Shown here: positions 34,006-42,974 of the stretch, one piece after another
Layout: every line of letters starts with the position of its first letter
Numbering within the stretch: position 1 is the stretch's first letter
Source of the DNA: F23-D06 sp045132055
GTDB taxonomy: Bacteria; Bacteroidota; Bacteroidia; Bacteroidales; WCHB1-69
Direction: 5' to 3'
Length of the DNA stretch: 64,000 bases
NCBI GenBank assembly: GCA_045132055.1
Contig: JBGURP010000033.1
Span: forward strand, 1-64,000
The notes under the pieces: model-generated
What the model was told of the DNA's origin: nothing
Seen by the model: only the letters and a program-made list of their open reading frames with translations
Databases searched by the model: none
Made by a program: the position numbers and the translations under genes

Positions 34006-36921
34006 TTACTCCACGCTAATCTCATCCATAAATATCCACGACTGCTCGCCTGCGCTGATATGCCAAGCGGGCAGTTTCCCGTAACTGGATGCCTTGACTT
34101 TGAGATAACGGCCGGTGGCGTTGCCATTAACTACAAACTCATGTAATTTGGCCTCCTCCGACTTTTCGGAACCAATGCCGTTGGCAATGCCGAACAGGGT
34201 GTAGTGCTCGCCATCTTCCGAGATGTAAACTTCCACTTTGGCGGGGTAGAAAATCCAGGCTTGTACGTCCTCCAAACAGCTGACGGCCACGGAGTGTACT
34301 GTTTTGGGCTCGTCCAGTGTGATTACGCCCTCGAAGTTGCCGGGGAAGCCTTGCCAGCCGCCCACGCGCCAGTTGGCCTTCGCGCGCAGCCCGTCGATGA
34401 GACCGTCTTCACCACCTGCGAAATAATGTTGGGCAGGTTTGGTAACGTAGGATAGCTTTTTGTCTTTGTTATAATGCCGATAGTTGGCCTCGGCCACCTT
34501 GCTGGCCCCGGAAATCTTGTTGAAAGCGATGGCTTTCAGCGTGGTGTTCTCTTTGATGGTGATGGGACCTTCGTATTTCGTGCCGTGCGTCGGCGCGGGC
34601 GTGCTGCCGTCGGTCGTGTAGTAGATGTCGGTGAGTGCGGACATGGGCATGACGTCTGGCAAGTTGCGCTGGTACAGATGGATGCTGACGGTCAGGCTGT
34701 CGGTGAAGCACATTTGGTCGGTGGAGAAGTATGGCACCGTAGTGACCGTGGGGTTGATGATGGCCTTGGGCGTGTTCAGATAGCCTACACCCCACGTCTC
34801 GCTGGGCTTGTCGCCCATCTTGAATTCCAACAATCCGCCATCTTTGATCTGGTTGTAGGTGATGTATGATTTGGTGATTTCCTCGCCATTGTAGTGCACA
34901 GACTGTATGTAGGGCAGATCTTTGTCTTTGGTGATAATCAGTTTCTTGCCGTTCTCCAGATTAACCGTAACCTTGTCGAAAAGCGGATAGCCGATGATGT
35001 ATTGGTTCTTGCCGGGGCAGACGGGATAGAAGCCCATGGCGCTGAATACGTACCATGCCGACATCTGGCCGCAGTCCTCGTTGCCGCACAACCCGTCGGG
35101 TTTGGAGGTGTAGAGTTCGGTCATGATTTTGCGAGTCAGCTCCTGCGTTTTCCAGGGCTGGCTCACGAAGTTGTAGAGGTAAGCGGCGTGGTGGCTCGGC
35201 TCGTTGCCGTGCGCGTATTGCCCAATCACGCCCGTGATGTCCGATTGGTCACGGCCGGTCATCTTCGAATCGCCATAAAACAGCGAATCCAGGAACACGC
35301 CCATGGCCTTTTCGCCGCCCATGAGATAGACATAGTCGGTGACATCGTGGGGCACGTAAGTGGAGTACTGCCAGCAGTTGGCTTCAGTGAAGAAGTTGTT
35401 TACCTCTGTGGGATTAAAAGGAGTGGAAAAACCACCGTTGATCTTGCCGTGCATAAAGCCGTCGGGGTCCAGGATGTTCTTGTAGAACTGGGCGCGGTCG
35501 ATGAACTCGTCGTAAACCTCTTTGTTGCCTATCTCTTTGGCAAACTGGGCGATGCACCAATCATCGTAGGCGTATTCCAGCGTTTTGGACACGGATTCAT
35601 TGTCCGCATCGCCGGGAATGTAGCCATATTGGGCATACTCAGGCCGCCCAAGTTTGTGGAGGGTGGCGCTGTGCACCATGGCGCGCAACATCTCATTTAC
35701 ATCGTATGGACGCATGCCTTTGACGTAAGCATCCCAGATGACGGGAACAGAATGGTAGCCGATCATGCACCAGGTTTCGTGGGCGGAGAGTTCCCATACG
35801 GGCAGCATGCTGCCCTCGCGGTAGTGCTGCATGAAGGTGTAGAGAAAATCTTCGGTGCGCTTGCGGTCGATGATGTTCAACAACGGGTGCAGGGCACGGT
35901 AGGTGTCCCACAGCGAGAAAACCGTGTACATATGGTGTTTCGGGTCCCCGTTGTGAATCTCGCCGTCCTGCCCGCGGTATCGACCGTCTAAATCGGAGTA
36001 TAGATATGGAGATGTAAAACAATGATACAGAGCTGTATAGAAAGTTTTGAGATACTCTTTGTTGGAAGATTCCACCTTGATTATACCAAGTTCCTTGTCC
36101 CAAGCGGCCACAGCCTCTGCGTTCACCTGCTCAAACGACTTGCCCTCAAGCTCTTTCTGGTTGTTAATCGCTCCTTGGATGTCCACAGCAGAAATGGCCA
36201 CGTTGAGCGTAACGGATTTCACCTTTTCGGAGAAATAGACGATGGCCTTGCAGCTCTCGCCGCGCACGTCGTTGTCGGCAACCAGTTTATCATCTTTATA
36301 GAATTCGATTTTCTGGATTGGCTCGGAAGGAATGATGGAAAAAGCACAATACTGGTCGGGGTTCCAGGCTTCGGAGCGGCGGAATCCCAAAATCATATTG
36401 CCATCAATGGTGATGCCCGAAGCCAGCACCTTGTCGCGATGCGTCAGGTCGATGATGATGCCGCGTTTCCCTTTTTTTGGGAAAGTGTAATTATGCATGG
36501 CCACGCGCTGTCCGGCGGTCAACTTCACGAAAATGCCGTTGTTGAGCATGACATGGTAAAGACCAGGTGAAGCATGCTCGTTTTTGTGGGAGAACGACAG
36601 AGCATATTCCTCGTTGTGGATGGAGGGTTCCCCGATGAACGGGGTGATGAGCACATCGCCGTAGTCGCTGCAGCCTGTGCCGCTGAGGTGGGTGTGCGAG
36701 AAGCCGTAGATGAGGCTGTCGGTGTAATGGTAGCCGGAGCAGCCGTCCCAGCCATCGAGGCGCGTGTCGGGGCTCACCTGTATGGCTCCGAAAGGCACGA
36801 TAGCCCCGGGAAACGTGTGCCCGTGTTCGGCAGTGCCCACAAAGGGGTTAACGTATTCGCTCTGCGCGGTAACGGTGAATGCTGCGAGGAACGCTATCCA
36901 GAAAACGAGGATCTTTTTCAT
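34006..36921 (-). CDS. GH92 family alpha-mannosidase, exported
   Basis: The 971-residue protein has a signal peptide (MKKILVFWIAFLAAFTVTAQ) followed directly by the GH92 start YVNPFVGTAEHGHTFPGA. Family motifs include GFSHTHLSGTGCSDYGD, SLWDTYRALHPL, GYIPGDADNESVSKTLEYAYDDWC, YVPHDV and GLCGNEDCGQMSAWYVFSAMGFYPVCPG; the paired acidic residues of the catalytic centre are in these blocks. After about residue 745 come a chitobiase C-terminal-like domain (TDIYYTTDGSTPAPTHG) and a discoidin-like F5/8 type C domain to the end. Such enzymes are calcium-dependent exo-alpha-mannosidases that trim N-glycans or yeast mannan. The sugar transporter gene lies 12 nt upstream in the same operon, which fits release and uptake of mannose. 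Confidence 0.93.
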   Translation of the reverse strand: MKKILVFWIAFLAAFTVTAQSEYVNPFVGTAEHGHTFPGAIVPFGAIQVSPDTRLDGWDGCSGYHYTDSLIYGFSHTHLSGTGCSDYGDVLITPFIGEPSIHNEEYALSFSHKNEHASPGLYHVMLNNGIFVKLTAGQRVAMHNYTFPKKGKRGIIIDLTHRDKVLASGITIDGNMILGFRRSEAWNPDQYCAFSIIPSEPIQKIEFYKDDKLVADNDVRGESCKAIVYFSEKVKSVTLNVAISAVDIQGAINNQKELEGKSFEQVNAEAVAAWDKELGIIKVESSNKEYLKTFYTALYHCFTSPYLYSDLDGRYRGQDGEIHNGDPKHHMYTVFSLWDTYRALHPLLNIIDRKRTEDFLYTFMQHYREGSMLPVWELSAHETWCMIGYHSVPVIWDAYVKGMRPYDVNEMLRAMVHSATLHKLGRPEYAQYGYIPGDADNESVSKTLEYAYDDWCIAQFAKEIGNKEVYDEFIDRAQFYKNILDPDGFMHGKINGGFSTPFNPTEVNNFFTEANCWQYSTYVPHDVTDYVYLMGGEKAMGVFLDSLFYGDSKMTGRDQSDITGVIGQYAHGNEPSHHAAYLYNFVSQPWKTQELTRKIMTELYTSKPDGLCGNEDCGQMSAWYVFSAMGFYPVCPGKNQYIIGYPLFDKVTVNLENGKKLIITKDKDLPYIQSVHYNGEEITKSYITYNQIKDGGLLEFKMGDKPSETWGVGYLNTPKAIINPTVTTVPYFSTDQMCFTDSLTVSIHLYQRNLPDVMPMSALTDIYYTTDGSTPAPTHGTKYEGPITIKENTTLKAIAFNKISGASKVAEANYRHYNKDKKLSYVTKPAQHYFAGGEDGLIDGLRAKANWRVGGWQGFPGNFEGVITLDEPKTVHSVAVSCLEDVQAWIFYPAKVEVYISEDGEHYTLFGIANGIGSEKSEEAKLHEFVVNGNATGRYLKVKASSYGKLPAWHISAGEQSWIFMDEISVE

Positions 36922-36933
36922 GCTATGTGTCTT

Positions 36934-38130
36934 TTATGCTTTAACTGTATCACGATTCTTCAATGCCACGAAGCCCAAATAGAGCAGGCAGGCCAGCGTA
37001 ACGAAGAAGGCATATCTCGGAGCCACGTTGGCGGCGGCACCTGTGAGAAGCGGCACGATGGCGGCACCCACGATGGCCGTGGTCATCAAACCGGCAATCT
37101 CGTTGGTCTTCTCCGGCATCTTATCCACGCTGATGGAGAAGATGAGCGGGAAGATGTTGGCGAAGCCGATACCGATCAGAATGAAACTCAACCAGGTGGT
37201 GAAGGCGTTGTACGGCAGGAAGAGCAGCACATTGCCGATGATGGAAACCAGGATGGTGAGCACGAGGAATACGGCCGGCTTGATATGGCGCAGACATACA
37301 CCGCCGAAGAAACGGCCCACGAACAGGGCGATGATGAGCACGATGTTGCCCAATGCCGGCGTGATGCCCGGGTTGTTTTCAATCAAAATAGAAGGGATGC
37401 GGTTGAACATGGAAGCCTCGGCACCGCAGTAGAAAAAGATGCCCAAGAACATCATCAGGATGTAAGGAATGCCCAACGCTTTGATGCAGTTGCCTAATGT
37501 GGTAGGTTGTGTCTCCTCTTTTTCGGCATTGTTGGGCACGAAAAGCAGCACGAGAATCAGGGTCACGAGTAGCACAGCGGCGAAGATGGGGAAGAGGATG
37601 CGGAATCCCATATCGACCGTTTCTGTAGAACCTTCGGGGGTGAACGAGAACCAGCCATACTTCATCAGCGAGGTGCCGATGAGCACCAGGATGAGCGAGG
37701 TTGACAGCGTGCCGATGGCTTTCAGCGATTGGGCGAACGAGAGCATGCTGGAGTATTTGCCTTCGGGCGACACGTCACGGATGAGCGGGTTGCCGGACAC
37801 CTGCAAGATGGTGGCTCCGGCGCCCATCAACAGCACCGCCAGCAAAATGATGGGGAAGTTGAAGGCTATGATGGGCAGAATTGCACCCAAAAGGAACAAT
37901 ATAAGTCCGATGGTCAGCATCTTCTTCTTGCCGGTTTTTGACTGCCACACGCCCGTGGGCACCGACAGCACACCGAACATGATCATGCCGGCGAAAGAAA
38001 CGAAAGAGGCCATGAAAGGTGAGATGTGGAATGCCTTTTCCACAACAGAAACCAGCTGGCCGGCGGCATCGCCGAACCCCATGGCCAGAAATACGAAGAA
38101 TACGGATACAAGGGATAATGATTTTTTCAT
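36934..38130 (-). CDS. MFS sugar transporter (FucP/GluP-like)
   Basis: The 398-residue protein has about twelve membrane helices. The signature LLMGAGATILQVSGNPLIRDVSPEGKYSSMLSFAQSLKAIG is typical of the fucose/glucose/galactose:H+ symporter family of Bacteroidetes (shown here only as two motifs: QVSGNPLIRDV and FAQSLKAIG). FVFLAMGFGDAAGQL opens helix 1. It imports a hexose across the inner membrane. It is the first gene of a two-gene operon with the GH92 mannosidase, so mannose is a reasonable guess. Its promoter overlaps that of the divergent ROK kinase gene. Confidence 0.87.
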   Translation of the reverse strand: MKKSLSLVSVFFVFLAMGFGDAAGQLVSVVEKAFHISPFMASFVSFAGMIMFGVLSVPTGVWQSKTGKKKMLTIGLILFLLGAILPIIAFNFPIILLAVLLMGAGATILQVSGNPLIRDVSPEGKYSSMLSFAQSLKAIGTLSTSLILVLIGTSLMKYGWFSFTPEGSTETVDMGFRILFPIFAAVLLVTLILVLLFVPNNAEKEETQPTTLGNCIKALGIPYILMMFLGIFFYCGAEASMFNRIPSILIENNPGITPALGNIVLIIALFVGRFFGGVCLRHIKPAVFLVLTILVSIIGNVLLFLPYNAFTTWLSFILIGIGFANIFPLIFSISVDKMPEKTNEIAGLMTTAIVGAAIVPLLTGAAANVAPRYAFFVTLACLLYLGFVALKNRDTVKA

Positions 38131-38149
38131 AAAGATTGTTTTTTAAGAG

Positions 38150-38178
38150 TTGCAAAAATACGAAAAAAGGTATCTTTG
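38150..38178. promoter_or_regulatory. Overlapping divergent promoters (MFS-GH92 operon and ROK-M28 pair)
   Basis: Plus strand: TTG (38150-38152), 18-nt spacer, TATCTTTG (38171-38178), with the ROK start at 38195. Minus strand: TATTTTTG read from 38160 to 38153, with the MFS start at 38130. The minus -7 box lies between the -33 and -7 elements of the plus promoter, so the two polymerases would compete for the same DNA. Confidence 0.65.
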
Positions 38179-38194
38179 CAGAAATTTTTTTGCT

Positions 38195-39295
38195 ATGTAC
38201 GAAAATGATAAAAGAATAGTGGTTACCTTGGACGCTGGCGGCACCCATTTCCGTTTCAACGCCATCCGGGGCAACCAATCCATCGTGGAAACCATTGAAT
38301 TCCCTTCCGAAGCACAGAATCTGGACAAGTGTCTGGGCAATCTGGTGCGCGGTTTTGAGGCAGTGATGAAGAAACTGCCCGAAAAGCCCGTGGCCATCAG
38401 CTTCGCTTTTCCCGGTCCCGCCGATTATCCCAATGGCATTTTCCCGACTCGTTTGACTAATTTTCCTGCTTTTGAGGGTGGGGTGGCGCTCGGACCTTTC
38501 TTGGAGCGCAAGTTCAAGTTGCCGGTTTTTATCAATAATGATGCGGATTTGTTTACATACGGCGAGGCCTTGGCCGGCGTGCTGCCGGAGGTGAACGCCA
38601 AGCTCAAGAAGATGGGGTCGGTGAAGCAGTATCACAATCTCATCGGATTTATCTTGGGCACAGGCTTCGGCATCGGCATCACCTCGCACGAGCAGATGTA
38701 CATTGGCGACAACTGCTGTTCGGAGATTTATTGCACGCCGCACAAGCAGGAGCCGGAACTGATTGTGGAAGAGGGAGTTTCGCAGCGCGCGGTGCTGTAT
38801 AATTACCGCATGATTGCCAACGATCCGAAAAAAGACAATTACAAGGATTCGTTGGATATTTTCAAAATTGCCGAAGGCATCTTGGAAGGAGACCAGAAGG
38901 CGGCGCAGCTGGCCTTTGCCCGTTTCGGTGAGGTGGCCGGCTATGCCATCGCGCAGGCGGTGTGCATGCTGGACGGCATCATCGTGCTGGGCGGCGGACT
39001 TTCCAAGTCGCACAAGTACTACATGCCTGCCTTGCTCAACGAGTTGCGTGCGCAGATGACCACCCGAGGTGGCGATAAGCTTTCCCGCGTGCCTTCCTAC
39101 GTCTATAACTTGGAAGACGAAGCCGAATTCAAAGCGTTCGCGAAGGGCGAACAGCGTGAGATAGCCATTTATGGAACCAAAGAGAAAATTGTTTGCGACA
39201 CGCGGAAGCGGTTGGGCATTGCAGTTTCTCATATCGGCACCAGCGTGGCCACTACAACTGGAGCCTATTGTTACGCTTTACACAATCTCAAATAA
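38195..39295 (+). CDS. ROK family sugar kinase or regulator-like protein
   Basis: The 366-residue protein (ATG 38195, 16 nt after the -7 box) has the ROK/ASKHA ATPase features: phosphate-1 loop LDAGGTHFRFN near residue 12, PGPADYPNGIF, the catalytic Asp in FINNDADLFTYGEAL, LGTGFGIGI and the C-terminal IIVLGGGLSKS. CCSEIYC sits where ROK proteins have a Cys-rich zinc site. There is no N-terminal HTH, so it is probably a kinase for glucose, mannose, fructose or an N-acetylhexosamine rather than a repressor. Divergence from the mannosidase and sugar-transporter operon suggests it phosphorylates the imported sugar. Confidence 0.85.
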   Translation: MYENDKRIVVTLDAGGTHFRFNAIRGNQSIVETIEFPSEAQNLDKCLGNLVRGFEAVMKKLPEKPVAISFAFPGPADYPNGIFPTRLTNFPAFEGGVALGPFLERKFKLPVFINNDADLFTYGEALAGVLPEVNAKLKKMGSVKQYHNLIGFILGTGFGIGITSHEQMYIGDNCCSEIYCTPHKQEPELIVEEGVSQRAVLYNYRMIANDPKKDNYKDSLDIFKIAEGILEGDQKAAQLAFARFGEVAGYAIAQAVCMLDGIIVLGGGLSKSHKYYMPALLNELRAQMTTRGGDKLSRVPSYVYNLEDEAEFKAFAKGEQREIAIYGTKEKIVCDTRKRLGIAVSHIGTSVATTTGAYCYALHNLK

Positions 39296-39303
39296 TCTTG
39301 ATC

Positions 39304-40632
39304 ATGCGAAAACCATTTTTTTTATTTATTGTTCTGATTTTCAATATTTTTACGCTGCAGGCTCAAGATAGTAACCAGGTGCGTCGCTATCTCCAAGACC
39401 TCTGTGCACCGTCCATGCACGGGCGTGGTTACGCGTACAATGGGGATGCCGTGGCCGCCGATTATATTCGAAATCAATTCAAGCGGATGGAGATAGCACC
39501 GTTCATGTATTTGGATTATTATGAACGATATGGCTTTACGGTTCATGCCATGGAGGGGAAGGTAGTGGCAGAGCTGAATGGCAAAACGCTTGGCTTATGG
39601 ACTGATTTTGCATTTTCGCCAGCTACTCATTCGGCTGATGCAGAGTATGTTATGTTTCCCATTGAGCCGCAGGTGCTCGTTAGTCCAAGCCAGCTCAAGG
39701 AGTTTTGTCAGAAAAACAAAAAGCAGATGGGCAATAACTGTCTGTTGTACGTGGACATGAGCAGTTGTGAGGATAAGCATTTGAAAGACAAGGTGAACGA
39801 GATGTGCCGGTATCTGCACGTGTGGAACGGGGCATATCCGTTTAAGGGGCTGATATTGGGTGTGAAGGAGATTCCGCAGTGGTCGTTTGCCTTTGCCAAA
39901 AGCAACATTGAATATGTATTGTGTTATGTAAAATCCGCTTTGGTCAAGAAAAAGAGCAATAAGATTAAGTTGCAATGTACCAACGAGTTGAATTTTCATA
40001 ACACGCAGAATGTTTGTGCGTACATTCCGGGCACGGAGGTGCCGGACAGCATCGTTGTGATTGGCGCGCACTACGACCATCTTGGTCAGATGGGAGAGGA
40101 TATCATGTTCCCGGGTTGCCATGACAATGCGTCGGGCACGGCCACGATGTTGGACATGGCGCAATATTTCAAGGAGCATCCGTTGCGCTACACGACCATT
40201 TTCGTTGCGTTCAGCGGCGAGGAGGCCGGCCTGATGGGCTCGTTTTTCTTCGTGCGCGACTCGTTGTTTGACTTCTCCAAGGTGAAGCTGATGTTGAATC
40301 TGGACTTGTTGTGTGGTGGTGACGACGGCTTCATGGTGGTGAACTCGCAGGCGGAGAACACGAAGGGCTTTTACAACGCTTTGTTGGATATAAACCAGTC
40401 GATGAGCAAGAAGAAGGGTGGGGTAAAGGAGATTAAATCGCGTCCCAATGCTGCCAACAGCGACCATTATCCGTTTGCCAAGAAGGGTATGCCGGCGGTG
40501 TTTGTTTACACGTTGGGCGGCAGGACCGGCGGCTATCATCAGCCCGACGACACCCCCGAAAACGCCAGCCTGACGCAATATCACAGCATTGTGTCCTTGC
40601 TGATCAAAGGGGTGGAGGAGATGTGCAAATGA
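39304..40632 (+). CDS. M28 family zinc aminopeptidase-like metallopeptidase, exported
   Basis: The 442-residue protein starts at ATG 39304, giving a signal peptide (MRKPFFLFIVLIFNIFTLQAQ); the longer frame from 39193 lies inside the ROK gene. Zinc-binding and catalytic residues are visible: His256 in GAHYDHLG, Asp274 in CHDNASG, Glu306/Glu307 in FSGEEAG, an Asp in MLNLDLLCGGDDG, and a final His in NSDHYPFAKKG. It is probably a periplasmic or secreted aminopeptidase. The gene starts 8 nt after the ROK stop. Confidence 0.88.
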   Translation: MRKPFFLFIVLIFNIFTLQAQDSNQVRRYLQDLCAPSMHGRGYAYNGDAVAADYIRNQFKRMEIAPFMYLDYYERYGFTVHAMEGKVVAELNGKTLGLWTDFAFSPATHSADAEYVMFPIEPQVLVSPSQLKEFCQKNKKQMGNNCLLYVDMSSCEDKHLKDKVNEMCRYLHVWNGAYPFKGLILGVKEIPQWSFAFAKSNIEYVLCYVKSALVKKKSNKIKLQCTNELNFHNTQNVCAYIPGTEVPDSIVVIGAHYDHLGQMGEDIMFPGCHDNASGTATMLDMAQYFKEHPLRYTTIFVAFSGEEAGLMGSFFFVRDSLFDFSKVKLMLNLDLLCGGDDGFMVVNSQAENTKGFYNALLDINQSMSKKKGGVKEIKSRPNAANSDHYPFAKKGMPAVFVYTLGGRTGGYHQPDDTPENASLTQYHSIVSLLIKGVEEMCK

Positions 40633-40710
40633 TGCAAGAATGATTTTGCACTATTTGTAAACATTAAAGTATAATCGTGTTAGATTGAAAACCAAGGAAT
40701 AACCTAATAA

Positions 40711-41025
40711 ATGATTTCAAAAAAATTGGACGAGCAGATTGAACGGATCGGGCAGATGGAGCGCAGGTTGGAGCGTGTCCACGATGTGTTGGGGCGTTTG
40801 GACGCAGTGTTGGATGAGTATGAGTCTGTTCAGGACGATTTGCAGGCCTTGGACCAGTATCTTGGCAGTCCGGAGTGGCGTGCCGACTGCTGTGTTGACG
40901 AGGCCGGGCGGTTGCCCTCGGACATGCCGCGCGGTGTCCTCAGCGAGGACGGCATCTGGAACGTGCTGGAGCGCCACCGCGAGATAGGGGAGCGGCTGCG
41001 CGACAGTGCCACCTCCGCGTGCTGA
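40711..41025 (+). CDS. DUF4298 protein
   Basis: The 104-residue cytoplasmic protein begins with a short amphipathic coiled coil (RIGQMERRLERVHDVLGRLDAVLDEY region, about 12-50). It ends with the conserved DUF4298 signature YLGSPEWRADCCVDEAGRLPSDMPRGVLSEDGIWNVLERH (cited by its parts: SPEWRAD, LPSDMPRGVLSEDG). Function is unknown. No neighbour suggests a role; a palindromic repeat array begins 65 nt after the stop. Confidence 0.85.
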   Translation: MISKKLDEQIERIGQMERRLERVHDVLGRLDAVLDEYESVQDDLQALDQYLGSPEWRADCCVDEAGRLPSDMPRGVLSEDGIWNVLERHREIGERLRDSATSAC

Positions 41026-41089
41026 AAGAGCGGTGTCCTACTAATCCCGTACAACTCTGTTGTATGGATATGACATCCAACCCCTTCCC

Positions 41090-41351
41090 GCGTGCCGAGG
41101 CACGCCATCCCATTAACCCCTTACAAGGCCATGGGCCGTAGTATGGGGTAGTGATGCAGAAGTAGGAAATATGCGTGCTGCAAGCACGCGATTCCATTAA
41201 CCCCGCACAAGGCCGTAGGCCGTAGTATGGGGTAGTGATGCAGGAGCAGGAAATATGCGTGCTGAAAGCACGCAATTCCATTAACCCCGCACAGCTTGTC
41301 TGTGTGGGGTAATCGATGCCCACCGGAATCCCCAGCGTGCCGGAGGCACGC
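41090..41351. repeat. Tandem REP-like array: alternating hairpins with an 84-bp period, upstream of the transposase
   Basis: Two kinds of hairpin alternate. Type 1 is GCGTGCY-loop-RGCACGC at 41090-41105, 41173-41189, 41257-41273 and 41335-41351, with loops GA, GCA, GAA and GGA. Type 2 has CCCC...GGGG arms at 41117-41148, 41201-41232 and 41285-41309, the last with inner CACAG/CTGTG pairing. Each type 2 follows ATTCCATTAA or a close variant. The unit repeats at 83-84 bp. The 374-nt gap 41026-41399 contains only this array and its edges. Confidence 0.85.
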
Positions 41352-41399
41352 CACTACAACCACAGAACAAACACAAACCATATCACAAAATAACAAACC

Positions 41400-41852
41400 A
41401 TGAGTTATACTACAACCTTCTATCACATCGTCTTTCGCACTTACCGTAGCGAAATGTCAATCCCCGAAGAGTACGAGTGGGAGCTGTATGCCTACATCTT
41501 CGGCATCGCAAGGAAACTCAACTGTCAGACTTACCGTATAGGCGGCATGCCGGACCATGTACACCTGTTTGTGTCATTGCCTGCCACTTTGCCTTTGGCA
41601 TCTTTTGTGCAGCAGGTGAAGACCGCCAGCAGCAAGTGGATGAAGGCGAATCCGCATTTTCCGGCATTTCACGGCTGGGGGCACGAGTATGCGGGCTTCA
41701 GCTACAGTATCCGTGACAAAAGCAAGATTGTCGGATACATCTTGCGGCAAAAGGAGCACCACAAGCGTGTCTCGTTTGCGGAGGAGTATCATGCTCTGGT
41801 TGAGGCGCACGGGATTGTAGTTGATGATCGTTATTTTCTGCGGGATGACTAG
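41400..41852 (+). CDS. IS200/RAYT-like HUH (Y1) transposase
   Basis: The 150-residue protein is a full-length Y1_Tnp domain: N-terminal YHIVFRTYRSEMSIPEE, the HUH metal motif PDHVHLFVSL (His53, His55), SSKWM, and the nucleophile Tyr113 in IVGYILRQKEHHKRVSF. These enzymes cut single-stranded DNA at hairpins and attach through the tyrosine. The gene is bracketed by hairpins of one repeat family in opposite orientations (41090-41351 upstream, 41855-41975 downstream), as expected for a REP-associated tyrosine transposase or an IS200-type element. No tnpB is present. The downstream hairpin begins 3 nt after its stop. Confidence 0.9.
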   Translation: MSYTTTFYHIVFRTYRSEMSIPEEYEWELYAYIFGIARKLNCQTYRIGGMPDHVHLFVSLPATLPLASFVQQVKTASSKWMKANPHFPAFHGWGHEYAGFSYSIRDKSKIVGYILRQKEHHKRVSFAEEYHALVEAHGIVVDDRYFLRDD

Positions 41853-41854
41853 CG

Positions 41855-41975
41855 GCGTGCCTCCGGCACGCAGGTTGACAGGGTGTGCATTGCTCTACTC
41901 CACACAGCAGAGCTGTGCTTTACCCCACACAGACAAGCTGTGCGGGGTTAATGGGATGGCGTGTCTGCGACACGC
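41855..41975. repeat. REP-like hairpins downstream of the transposase, inverted relative to the upstream array
   Basis: GCGTGCC-TCC-GGCACGC (41855-41871) is followed by the CCCCACACAG...CTGTGCGGGG hairpin (41923-41947), which is the reverse complement of the hairpin at 41285-41309. TTAATGGGATG and GCGTGTC-TGC-GACACGC (41959-41975) come next. The order and orientation are opposite to the upstream array, so the transposase gene sits between inverted repeat sets. Confidence 0.82.
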
Positions 41976-42045
41976 GGGGAACAGTAATATCGCCGCAGCC
42001 CGTCAGGACTGTGTGGGCTTTGTGGCGTAGGGTGTTACGCTGCCC

Positions 42046-42948
42046 CTACCTATTCAGCATCTTGATTTTGTATTGCACATGGGCGCGGAGGTCGTCGCCG
42101 CCGAGGATCTCGATGTCGTCGTAGAGGCCCAGAATGAAGCGCGTCACGCCCTCGAAACGGCACACTTCCGTTTCCAGCAGGAAGCCGCCGCCGTCCGCCT
42201 CCTTCAGGAACGGCGTGGAGAGGGGGTACTCTTCCGCCAGCAGGCTGGCGGCGCGCACCGACAGGCGCAGCCGCACCGGGAAACGCTGCGTGCCGTGCAT
42301 CCGGAAAACATCCACATAGCCGGTCTCATGGTGGTCTTCATGCTGCCAGCCCGTCTCCAGCACCTGCACCTTCTGGATCCGCGACACCTTGAAGGTCTTC
42401 ACCATCTGCGAATCCAGCTCGAAGCACCACACCTGGTCGTGGTCGGAGGTGAAGGCGTAGGGCTCCACCAGGCGGTCGGAGGTGGTGTTGCTGTGGGCGG
42501 AGCGGTAGCCCGACAGGAGGGCCTGCCGGCGCCCGTCGATGGCGGTGGAGAGGTCGTGGAGGTTCTGCCGCGCCCGCTTGCCCACCCCGAGGTCGGCGAT
42601 GACCTTGTAGTCATAGACGGCGTACAGCTTCTTTTTCAGGGTTTCCTTCGACTTGGTGTCGGGGGCGATGGAGTCGATGGCGCACCGGAGGATCATCTCC
42701 TCCTCCTCGGAGAAGTGGAGCAGCTCGCTGAGGTGCCGCGACATCTTGTTGGCGGAAGTCTCGATGCGATAGACATTGTATTCGTTGCGTTTCACGGCGA
42801 AGCCGGCCTCGCGGAAGGTGTCGATGTAGCGGAAGAAAGTGCGCTCGCTGAAGCCGAAGTGGCGGCACACCTCCTCCTTGTTCATGTATCGGTTGTTGGC
42901 GAGCAGCATCAGGAGCTGCAGTTCCCGCACGATTCTCGGTTGGTCCAT
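42046..42948 (-). CDS. WYL-domain transcriptional regulator with N-terminal HTH
   Basis: The 300-residue protein has an N-terminal winged helix (RELQLLMLLANNRYMNKEEVCRHFG, then SERTFFRYIDTFREAGF as recognition helix region, about 8-60). A middle and C-terminal WYL-type ligand-binding region follows (about 140-300: LLSGYRSAHSN, RLVEPYAFTSDHDQVWCFEL), although the exact W-Y-L triad is degenerate. WYL regulators often sense nucleic-acid or nucleotide ligands and appear in phage-defence loci. Its promoter region carries two identical-arm palindromes (42993-43009 and 43027-43043), which are probably its own operators. It is divergent from a micro-ORF and an exported protein gene. Confidence 0.85.
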   Translation of the reverse strand: MDQPRIVRELQLLMLLANNRYMNKEEVCRHFGFSERTFFRYIDTFREAGFAVKRNEYNVYRIETSANKMSRHLSELLHFSEEEEMILRCAIDSIAPDTKSKETLKKKLYAVYDYKVIADLGVGKRARQNLHDLSTAIDGRRQALLSGYRSAHSNTTSDRLVEPYAFTSDHDQVWCFELDSQMVKTFKVSRIQKVQVLETGWQHEDHHETGYVDVFRMHGTQRFPVRLRLSVRAASLLAEEYPLSTPFLKEADGGGFLLETEVCRFEGVTRFILGLYDDIEILGGDDLRAHVQYKIKMLNR

Positions 42949-42974
42949 GGCAGTGGGCTTTGGTTAAACAACGG

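Noticed and set aside
41090..41351. Regularly spaced repeats considered as a CRISPR array
   Set aside because: The repeating part is two palindromic hairpins with conserved linkers rather than short repeats and unique spacers, and there are no cas genes. It fits a transposase-associated repeat.
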